From NCBI RefSeq assembly GCF_008831285.2, contig NC_045138.2, positions 5,301,205 to 5,365,204 on the forward strand: a stretch of DNA of 64,000 nucleotides. Reading direction: 5' to 3'. Made by a program: the position numbers and the translations under genes. Shown here in pieces: positions 46,501 to 58,500 of this stretch. The notes beneath the pieces were generated by a model. The model saw only the letters and a list, made by a program, of their open reading frames with translations, did no database searches and was not told the DNA's origin. The stretch's first letter is position 1, and every line of letters begins with the position of its first letter. This stretch comes from Nymphaea colorata. Its lineage: Eukaryota > Streptophyta > Magnoliopsida > Nymphaeales > Nymphaeaceae.

Positions 46501-49500
46501 CTCAACCAGAAATGCTGAGTGTTACTTGTGACTGTGCCAACAACTGAGTAATAAGACGAATCTTTGTCAAGCATAATTTAAACATTATAAGACAGGCAGC
46601 TGAATGTCAGACACTCGGCTAGTCGGCTGACCCTTCACAAGCAATGCCTATTGAAGCATCCGTTGTCTTATCTATTCCAATTTCCAAATTACTGGATAAG
46701 CTAATCAAAGTAAAAAAGGAAACCATAAAGCAGAAGAGCTGAAACCTGTGCAAAAACCAAAATCATCATCATTTACAAGGGTTCACACAACAAAAGAAGC
46801 ATGTAAGACTTACGACATGTAGACGTCATGTGACTTAACAAACCACACAAAGGCCCATCAGGTGTGTGAACAGGGCAAAGAAATCCCCAGGACCTAACAG
46901 CAAGTGCAGACAATTAGAACCAGAATGCATGTAGCAAAAAGAAACAAAACAATGAGGTGATATTTACTCAGGTAGAAGCTTCCGCACACTTGTTGTACGC
47001 ATATGCACAAAAAAAGAACCTCTATGTACAGAACGAAAATGAGATATAAAACGAAGGAAATTAAGCTTTTCTGCAACAACGGTCATGCCAGAGACCTGTT
47101 AAACAAATTCCCAATTTAGAAAGACAATATCATCTAATGCATTTAAAATGAATTTATTGAATTATAAAAGGACTTCGAAAAAAAAGCTAGAAATAAATGC
47201 ACCACTGATGCAGTGTAGTTTAGAGTTAGATCGGATCCCAGATTCAGATCCGTTTAGGGTTTGGATTTGACTTATTTGGTTATTGATGTTATTTTGGGTT
47301 TGGATTTGACTTATTTGGTTATTGATGTTATTTTGGATCTTTTTCGTTTTGGACCCAAGATCCAATTCAGATCTAGGGGTCAGGCCACTTAAAAATGTCT
47401 CTTGTTTTGTGTAAAGGCACAATTGTTGATGAGAAAAACTATAATTTCCTTTGTTATTGAATTTCCCCTCTTTTCCTAGTCTCTCCTCGATCTTCATGAT
47501 GGCATAAGTCTTGATGAACAACTCCGCTATGAAGAAAGCAAAAAAAAAAAAAAAAAACATCGAACAATCTGAAAGAAAAAGCTTAAAAATCTCATGTTTC
47601 ACTTGATCGAATCAATGGACAAAAACTCGTGAACTACAGACATGCATAGAACAAAGGCTGGTTCAAATGGAAAAACCAAACCAAAAAACCCTGTTGGATG
47701 AATCGAGCCTGAGCAATGCTAACCAAGATGGTGGACGACATCTATGGCAAGTTTGATGTATTGAAGAGCAAGAAATATCCACCTACTGACCTCGAGTAAC
47801 AAAGGGAAAAACTTGAATGGAGATATTGCATGGAAAAAGGTGAACAGCACGCGGTGGGTGGTAGCCACCGCGGCCTTTTGTTTTGTGTAGGCACAATTGT
47901 TGATGAGAAAAACCATAATTTCCTTTGTTATTCGATTTCCCCTTTTTCCTGGTCTCTCCTCGATCTTTGCGACGGAAAAAGTCTTGATGAACAACTCCGC
48001 TATTAAAAAAAGCAAAAAAAAAACATCGAAAATGTAGAAAAGGAAAAGCTTAAAAATCTCATGTTTCACTTGATCGAATCAATGGACAGAACTCGTGAAC
48101 TACAAACACGCATAGAAGAAAGGCTGGTTCAAATGGAAAAAACAAACCAAAAAACCCTGTTGGATGAATCGAGCCTTAGCAATGCCAACCAAGATGGTGG
48201 ACGACATCTATGGCAACTTTGATGTATTGAAGAGCAAAAAATATCCATCGGCTGACCTCGAGTAACAAAGGGAAAACCTTGCTACCATTTTTCATGCACC
48301 CCCATCTGTAGCACCCAACACCATCAACCACCGGCTGCAAGGTAATCACCGACCGCCTCCAGCCCAACCATGCCACATCGAAGGTGCCAGACTCCTAACA
48401 AAAAAACCTACGGCCCAAATTTTGTCAGCTGGTAGAGAAGGAATTGGAGAACGGGTGGAGCACAACCTTTCTTCAAGCTGCCACTGAACCCAATGGTTGT
48501 TGCTTAGCTGAAACCTATGTCACATAGGAGGGTGTGCCGGTTCGGCAGAACCCCAAAAATTTAGGTGCAACGGTGCGGTGAGAATATTTATTTGTTAATG
48601 TTAATTTGTTATAATATATGTATATATATATATATTGTTATTATTAATTTTTTATTATTATATGTATCCACACACACACACACACACATATAAGAATTAA
48701 GAAATTTAGAGTATACACTATAGTCTATACACTCTACACAACAAACTTTATACATAAATTATATATGAATATTATATAATATATATTACATACTTATAAG
48801 TTATAATTTATTGTGTATATAAATGTAACATATTAAGCATTAACATGCTTACAAAGTATAAACATTAAACAAGTAAACAAAAAACAACAAAACCATGACA
48901 GAACACAGAAATGGAAAAAAAATGTTAAACCTTCCTTTTAACATTAAAAATTTTTCACGTAAAAAATATCAAAAATGACAAAAATAGGCTTGACAAGGTT
49001 TGACCGCACCCGACTCGAGTCAAACGCGAGTTGGGTGCGTGTCCAAAATGGCAAAAATGATCGGGTGCCGTCAGCCGCACCCAACTCTTGTTGACCCGAG
49101 TCAGGTGCGAATCTGAGCCGCACCCGAGTCGTGTCCACACGGGTGCGGCAGTCAAATTGCAGCGTCTGTGTGACTTAGGCTGAAACGGCCCTCAACGGTC
49201 GTCCACCAGTTCAAGGTGTTCTACCAGCAGTCTCTTGGGAGCCGCTGCTGACCGCATGGTCCGGGTTCTTCTACTTAGTTTGTCGGGTGGCAGAGAAGGA
49301 ACCAGAGAATGGGTAGAGCACAACCTTTGTTCAATATGCCACTAAACACAAAACCTATGTCACATAGGTATGGGTACGGGAACGAGTACGGACCATTTTC
49401 AAAAAATTTGAGTGCGGGGGTACAGCCGTACACACACGGATATATATATATATATATATATATATCAAAAAAATTCAAACAATTTATAAATTATGATCCA

Positions 49501-52500
49501 AAACACAGTATGAAAATGAAAAGTTGTGAGGAACTATGTACAAGAAATGTTTAGAGTGAAAAAAGAAATAGGAAAAGGGAGGGGGATTTTTAATTTATAA
49601 CTAAAAGAAGTGGGCAGATTGAGCAATTCCCACTCAAAACTGCAAACAATTCCAAGACCTGGAAAACAGGTCTGGTCCAGACCCGAAATCTTGTTTTATT
49701 TCCGAAACCGGCCAGATCAATTGAAGCGGCGGGTGGGAAACAAAAAATTGATGAAATGAGGTGGGAAACAAAAAATTTAATGAAATGAAAAGGAGCGCCA
49801 TTTCCTTCGTACCCTCGCTCGATCTACGAGAATTCAAAAGGAGGCCCTCTCTCTCCTTTCCTCCACTCTTCTCCCCTTCTTCTTGCTCTTGGTAGAGTCG
49901 CCCGACCACCATAGCCATGTCCAGCAACCAAGAGAAACCGAGTACCAGTTACGCGGGCAAGGGCCAAGAGAGCCGCTGACTCCTCTGCTGCCACCGTTCC
50001 TCCACAGAAGAAACGCGCCGCGTTGGCCGAGCTCATCACCTCATCGACGCCTCTTCTAGCACCCCTGCTCAATCTAGAAAGAAGTCGACCAAGGCCTTCG
50101 CTGGAGTTGATCTTGGTGCCCATCTCGGCAAAAGAAGGGCACCGTCTTGGGCGAGCTACCTGAACTTGCCCATTCATCGTTTGGTGTGGCAAGCCGAACC
50201 AGGAGGAAGGGAAGTCGAGCACTCGAGAAAGGGTTAGGGTTTTCGATTGTCCGAAAATGGACAATTTTGGACTCTGTCAAAGTTGACCGAGTCCAAAAAT
50301 GGACAAAAATAACCGGGTACGTTGACCGTACCCGGTGCTTCCTTGACCGTATTTTTGCCGTACCTAGACCCATACCGATACCATACCAATACCATGTGGG
50401 TACTCCTCACAAAAAGAAGTACCCATGTGACATAGCCCAAAACAGCCCTCAACAGTCATCCACTGCTTCAAGGTGTTCTGCCAACAGTCCCTTGGGGCCC
50501 ATTAGCTCTAAAGATGGCACCAGGTCTCACCCAACGCCCCTGTGACGACAGCCTAGCTTGGGTTCTTCTACTTATCCAGGCCAAGATGGGTTTTCACACT
50601 CAGTTTGGTTCAACCAGGTTGGTTTGGTGCCTTCTAAGCACTTTATTGGGCACGCAAACCCGAATTTGGAGCCTCAATCGCTCCCTGAAGCAATGTCACA
50701 TGAATGTGGGGTGCCGGTGCCGGCTTGGCACATCTCAAAAAATTTAGGTGTGGGGGTGTGGCAAGGGTATATATATATACAATATTATTTATATATATAC
50801 ATATATATATATATGTATTCATAATATCTATATAGTTGTAAGCTTGTTCGTTAGCTTAACCTCTCCTTTTGTTAACTTTTATTATTGTAGATAAAGAAAG
50901 AAAGGGTGGGGAGAGAGAATAAAAAAGAATAAAAAATATTTTGAACATACATAAGAGAGGGTGCAGTTGGGGTGCGTGTCAAAAAAGCACCCATACCTGC
51001 ACCAGCACAGTGTCATATCAATGCAGGTGCAGCCCCTTTTGAAGAGTCTGTGTGACATAGCCCCAAAGCCACCCGCAGCAGGTGCCTGGGCATTTGCCCA
51101 TGTCCATATGTATGTCCTTAAACCACCCAAGCCAAAATCGAATCCCAACGACACCCCCGTTTTGAAAGAAAGGTGATCCACGTTCTGAATTGTGCTGAAA
51201 ACAGAGAATAAGAGAGAAAAGCACACTATAGATGGCGGCAGAAACTAAGGCACGCCTCCTGCCCTTAAACTGATATATTAAGGACAATAAAATTACAGTA
51301 CAATAATGACCAACAAAATTAAGAGAATTACAACATATGCCATTAATAAGTGATGAGTTAAAAAAGGTTCACGTAAGGTCACGTTTTTTGGATCTGACCC
51401 AAATCCAAAACACATTATTTTAACACCCTCCCTCAAGTTGCACATGCTTCTTGAGCATGTACAACTTGCTCTTCAATAATTAGAATTGTTGCCCCATCAG
51501 TCTTTTTGTGAATAAGTCTCTTATTTGATCTTCTGCCCTCAAAGAGAAGGGTTCTATCTCCTTTAGTTCAACCTTCTGACAAACAAAATGTTGATCAATT
51601 TCAATATGCTTCATTCTATTGTATTAAAGGCAACATTTATCGCACTTTGGCTATTAAAAGATGCTTTCACCGCCCGTCACTGCATGTTCAGGTTGCCAAG
51701 AATGAGCACCAGCAACTCACCTGATATATAGCTGGTCTTCGCTCCTCTATTAAAAATGTTTCAATTGCTTTACAGTAGAAATGTTAAATAAGTCCAGTAG
51801 CCAAGCCATGAAAGTAGAAAAGTCTCTAAAGTCTAAAGCATAAACAAGAGTCTCATCTGTTGGAGTCTGATGATTTCCACCATTCTAAGTTGAGTTCTTC
51901 AATCCGAGGAGCAAGCTTCTCGAAGTGAGAAGACGCTACCTTAGGGTCCTAGTCTAATCATGTGACTTCTAATAAGGAAAAGTGTCTTGCTTTTAATACT
52001 CGGTCAAAATCTCATATCGTTGACACTTCTGTCCATTGTTTTAAATGTCAAGGGCCATGTCATAACTAGTCACAGTGCCCCAATGTTGTCAAACGAAGTA
52101 TCATGGTTGAACCTAAAGACGAAACCGTTAAGTCAGAACATGAGGATGCCCACAGCGAGTCGAAGTCAAGAGCCAAAGTCTTCAACCTAGGTAGACTAAT
52201 GCTGTGTAGTTTAGAGTTCGATCAGATCCCAAATTCTGACCGTTTAGGATTTGGATTTGACTTATTTGGTTATTGATGTTGTTTTAGGTTTTGATCTTTT
52301 TAGTTTTGGACCTGATATTCAATTCAGATCTAAGGGCCATGCCACTTAAAAAGGCCTCTTTTGTTTTGTTTAGGGCTAACTGTTGATGAGAAAAACCTTA
52401 ACTCTCTTTTGTTATTGAATTTTCCTTCTTTTTCTAAGCTTTCCCTTTTATTGTTTGCTTTTTAGTGCTTTTCCTACAGAGATTAGAGTGAGGAGCTCTA

Positions 52501-55500
52501 ATCACTGCGTCAACCACTAATCTTCTTTTTGAAATTTAGAAGTTGAACAAAGAGATGTTGCTCATGTGAAAAAAGGTCAGCAGCTAAAAGCCTAAAACAA
52601 TCCTATCAACAAAATCAAGTCAAAATTTAATGTGCGGGCACTCAAATACCAAATTATTTTCTAAAATTTTATCCAATGCTCTAAATCCATAATAGACTGT
52701 AACCTGATCATTTTCTCATTTCTAAAATTTGATATGATGACTTCTTGACTATCAGAAACTCCATTTTCAAGTGAATTCCTCACAATAAAAAACATTAGTT
52801 GGATTGCTGCCAGCTGGGGATGTTTGAGACATTACAAACAAACCATGTTGTGTTTGTTAGATATCCAAGAACACAAAAAGGAGTAATAGACGCTATGTTC
52901 CAAGGAACACGACTTTTCTTGAAAATGAAAATGGTTTTGAAAAGAGAACCAAAATAAAAAGAGAACCTAGGCCGGACTAGCGCCTTTAACTACTAAAGTT
53001 TCATATGTTGTCATAATCGACAAGTTAATCTTAGGAAGCTTCTATATTGTCTTGTGAATTTTTAAGAGATTATTTACCTCCTAGTTGTATCTTATTGAGA
53101 AGATTCCATGATCAAAAACGCAACCTTGAATTTCAGCCAAGTACTCTCTAAGAAGTTAAACCAACCAGACCTAAAGTCTATGTTACGTATCACATGCCTA
53201 CACCTCAAGCCAGAGGTAACTCATTCTTGCCAAGCAAATGGCACCCGAATGATAGCTTGAGTCTACTCAGCAAAGAGATGTCTGCCTATCTAAAGAAAAC
53301 AATTTGGATGGCACCTCAATGACAGCTTGAGTCTACTCAGAAAAGATGATATTGCCCGGGTATCAAGCAAAGGCAAATGGCTTGCACGTTGTCCTTGAAC
53401 AAGAAATAGAAAGACAATAGGTAACAGCTAGCAAGCATGTTATTTCATGACTAAAAATTTAAAACAATTGGATAGAACTCATTCCAAAAATAAGATCATA
53501 AATTTGACATATACTGGACAGAACTTAATCCAAAGATTAAGACAATTTATTTCAAGATAAACCATGAGGCGAAATATAAAAAGCAAGAATATAGGAATTA
53601 AACAGAAAGTATTTGAGTATGGTCTAGCATCTCTAAGATGAAACAAAATGAAATGTTAAAAAAACCATGATACAAGCAACTAAGAGCAGTAATGAAAATA
53701 GAAACACCCCATTTCCTCAATGATAAATGATTAGGAAGCAAAAGTAAATCTCCATCAAATTAAAAATAAAAACGTAAGGTAATAATTTCATCTATCACCT
53801 GCTGCATATCAAGACCTGAACTTGTAACAATGTTTCCAGTACTTAGCGTAGCTTCAACAGCCTTTGCAACATTTACAGAAGAAAATTTATCCATAGCTTT
53901 TTTCACATGTGTCACTGCATGTTTTACGTTAAAAAGGAAAAGAGTAGAACTATTATTACATGAAAATCGAAAATCACTGAATATAACAGCAAATATTCCA
54001 TGTTCCCAACTAATGGGTCAGTTTTTTACCTATGTCTATTGAAGGAAAAGATAAATACAAGCTTAACTTCCATTGTAAGCAAAACTTCACAAGAATGGGC
54101 AACAGATCTTGCCACTTACGCTGTCATGAACCAATTATGCAAAGAATATTGTTTACATATTGTGCTGCTATGTATGACTAAATTAACCATGCTGCAGTCC
54201 ATAACTAGAAGAGGTTGAACTTCAATGCAATTACAAACCATTCAAATATTCAAGAAACTTGACAAAATTGAGAGTTATGGCTGTTCAACAAATCTTTAAC
54301 AAATGATTAACCATAGAAGATACGTATAGTACTTTAAACACTGAGATTGTGAATCTGTCGTTCTTAAGCAATTGGAGTACTAATTTCAAGAAGTGAAATC
54401 TGAGGAAGTTTGATCAGAAACAGAGTCAGAGGACTTCTTAACAAGATTGAACTTCTTTTCCTCATAATCACAACTACTTAACAAACAAGGACTGTAAACT
54501 TTCAGATTACATGGATTCTGCACTTTTCATCAGAATGCCTTAAGTCAATGTGAGAAAATTTTGCAGCAGATCTCCAGTTGAGAAATAAAGTACGAAGGAC
54601 TGCTTAAGCTCTAAAAATGTATCTTAAACATGGTTGTGATGTATATTTAGCATATAGACACCAAATCGAGTGGAGACCAATTAAAGAACACTTTTTGAGG
54701 TTCTTTTACAAAAAAAAAAATTCTTAAACATGATGTCCAACAAGATCGAGTGGCTCCACAGGCATATGCCACAAGCATGCAGCATGCAAATACATTGTAC
54801 AAAAATGATGCAATCAAATTAAAAGATAACTAGTCAAAGCATGAGCTGTGAAATTGTTTTTCAAATGCCCAACCACATAAAAGCAACAAAATTCACTCTT
54901 GGATTGGTTTCGTTTGGATGTGAAAGGGCTACGATTTACAAGATACAGTTACAAATCAGAAAAAGGGCGCACACACGGATACTAATTTTTGAAATGTAAC
55001 AGGACAAAAAACTATGCTGAACAATTTATGCAGTCACTTTGCAAGAGATTGCCCAAAATATGTTGGATGTCCTGAATATCACATAGAAAAATTATATCAA
55101 CAGCAAAATTAATTGACTATCAAAACCAACCAAAATTATAAAAACCAACCAAAATTATAGGTGCCCTCCATCTCAGTGACAACTTCTACATTGACTCCTA
55201 CCACATGTCCAGGAAAAATTGCAGAAAATTATTGCTTCCCATATTACAGGGACAGCAACACTTTACAACTGTTCTTGTTCTTTTGCAATATAAGATCAAC
55301 CAGTCATCAAATAGGCAGGTGCATCTTATTCATTTCAGTAGTGCAGCTTTTACCATAGCATAAACATGCAACACCAATCTGTGTTTTAGAACAAGATATT
55401 TGGACCAACTACTACGAAACAGAGAAAATAGTTACAAAATGAAAAAGCAAATGGTGAAGCTCGTACAATTTTGAATATCAAAATGTTTGTCTTCTTTCCT

Positions 55501-58500
55501 AAGCTCATCTAGAATCTGTCGTCTTGATCTACTCAACCACTCCTCAAACTTTTCCTAAATGTCACAAAAAATAACAGTTAAAATGGGAAATATTATAAAT
55601 CAAGCACTCTTCACCACAACTGCACAATATCAATTAGAGTACAAAGGCTAGCCCAATTTTTTTGGTAAAAACATGACCAAAAAACTCATTAGATGCAACT
55701 AAAAGTTTGTCAAAGCATATAATAATAAAGATCAGTTTTAAAAAACATTTTGAAAAACACATCAAAAACCAAAACAGGAAAAGCATTTATTTCCAATCAA
55801 CATGCTCTTTTTAGTGCTACATTCTAGGTTGTCAAGCTTCTACCTAAGTAAAAGCTTAACCTGGGCCTCTATATGGCTGGACTCCTAGGCTTATCGCTCT
55901 CAGGCAGCAAATCACATTAAAAATGTCCACGCCATAGGCATGCAACAGCTTAGACATCTTTCATCCTAAATTTCTTCCCTTTTTTCTTTTTCTTCTTCTA
56001 GGCTTGTTGCCGGCGGTTGAAACGTTGTCGTGGGTTGGTGAAGAGCACGATGGACCAATGAGCAGCGGAGACCCCCCATGCTGGCCTTTTGGCTCATCAG
56101 GCGACACCTCCGGGAGGAATGATTCCACTGGGTAGTGCCGTTCCACAGCCGCCGTCCCTGGGACACTTCCTACCACCAGAATAGGAGAACCACCAAGGAG
56201 GGCTGCCAGCATCACGCTCCTATCTCTGGTCCCATTTTATGGCTTCTTGGGCATCAGATTTTCTTCAATGAAGCAGGCGCGTCCGCTGAATCTGCACTCT
56301 AAGATATTCTAAGATATTGGAAAGCCAACGACACTGACAGCCGGTCAAACGGTGTTGTCATCCCACCACCGATCTTTCGGCTCTCCGACACGCTGCCAGA
56401 TGGTGGAGGACAGGACAGGGGAGAGGTCGAACCCTCACCCAAATGCTTGGACGAGGGATCGACCTCCTCGATGGGTCTGGATCCCATTTTTGGAACCAAA
56501 ACCGCATTTGTGATATGGGCGGGTTAGAAAACAGGTTTAAGGCTCGAAATAGACCGATACGTTCAATTCTGGCTGGTTCTTGAAGCCCCTGGATCAGTTC
56601 TAGGCTTGGAGCAACCTAGTTATCCCAAATCCGATTTGTTTTCCCTTCTAAATCTATTCTGACCAATTATCCACTTTGTTTGAGCCTAGGCTTTACCTCA
56701 AATCAACTGCAATCTTGAATCCTAGTTCATATCAGTGTTTATTCCTAAATCTAATCCTAAATCAAAACTTGAACCACAAATATCACAATATTTGTGGGAA
56801 ATATCGCGACATTAATGAGAAAAATAAAGAAAATGCTGAAAACGGGAAACTATCTCGATATATTAAAAAGATAAAATTTATGTTATTACGATTTTTTCCC
56901 ATTTTTTCATTTAGTTTTTATTTCATTTTATTTCGTCTTGTTTTAGGTATTTAATATAACCTCCTAAATGCAATACATTACTTATTAGTTTTACATTTCT
57001 TGTAGTTTTACCTAACATTTTGATTTTCTTTTTATCAAGATTTTCCCAAAAAAGACAACTTTCTGATAAATACCCGAGAAAAACCTTGTTGATAAAAACC
57101 CGAGAACGATATTTGTGGCTATGACCCAAACCTAACCCTAGACCCGAGTCTAAGCAAAAACTAGATGATCCAAACCCAACACTGTTTCTCATAAGTACAT
57201 CTTTGGAGCCAAAAATTTGGTTCGTTGAGGATTACTCTTTTCGAACCCGGGGAGTATGACACAGTAGCTAAAGCAATAAGAGTGTTTGGATTTTTATTTA
57301 TTGTTATTTTGTTTGGATCCAGAACCAACGATCCGTTTTAGGCTATATAAAGACGTGTAGAGTCTCATTTGTAATAGTTTTTAGAATCAATGAAACCCTA
57401 ATCTTCTTTGAGTTTCGCTTCGTTCAGTAATTTCTATTCCTTTTCATGTTTCCTTTGATTTCCTTAGTTCAATTTAGGCATTGCTCATGGATTAGAGGAG
57501 CAGTCCTCTTCCCCACTGCGTCAAAAAATAAAATAAATTTTTGTTGGGTGGTTAGATGAGTAGCCCCTTAATATTTTTGAGAAAGTTTAGATGAGTAGTA
57601 CTTAATATTTTTGCTTTATTATTTGGAGATAATGTAACTCTTCCACCATTCCCCTAATCTCTATTTAAAAGAGAGATTAGGTTTATTCAACACACCATCT
57701 TTCTTTCTCTCTCTATCTACCAACTTCAACATGGTACCAAAGCATTCATTCCTAGGAGGGTCTAACGCCATCCTGTCTTCTTCCCTCTTTTCCATCCCTG
57801 TTATTCCCTCTTTTGGATAAATGTGCTTTGTTTAAAAGCTTGGACCTAATCGAGACCAATTGTCATCACAAGCTACTAAGTGTGTATTAATTGCATACCC
57901 CAAGAACCAAAAGGGATACCATTGCTGTGATCCAATTCCCAAAAAGAGTATGTCAATGTAAGACGTCAACTTTTTTTAGTTTGTTCCCTATTTTTCTAAT
58001 GTTGGTAATCATATGCATTGCGAAACCAAGGGATATATTCAAACCTATGGAGTGGACTTTTTTGGAACCTTCTCTCATTTTGCAAGAGTTTGGACCATAG
58101 GGTCAGTTGTTGTTGTGGTTGTACTTGTGCACTATGGATGGAAGCGTCCCAATTAGATGTGAAAAATGCATTTTTATGATAATTTATCTGAGACAACTTA
58201 TATGCAACAACCACCTAGCTTTGAACAATAGGGAGAGAGTGAGAAGGTGTGCAGATTGAAGAAAGCAAACTACGGGGAATCTGAAGTGATATCTGCCATT
58301 GGATTTCAAAGGTCTCCATCTGGTCACTCATTGTTCAACAAACAGAGCTCAAAAGGTATAGTTGTGATGGTTGTATATGTTCACGACATTATTCTTACAG
58401 GGGAATATGAGGAGGAAAATGTTGAAACTAAGTTGCACCTGCAAAAGCACTTTGTTACTAAGGATATTGACCCACTTAGATATTTCTTGGAAATAAATGT

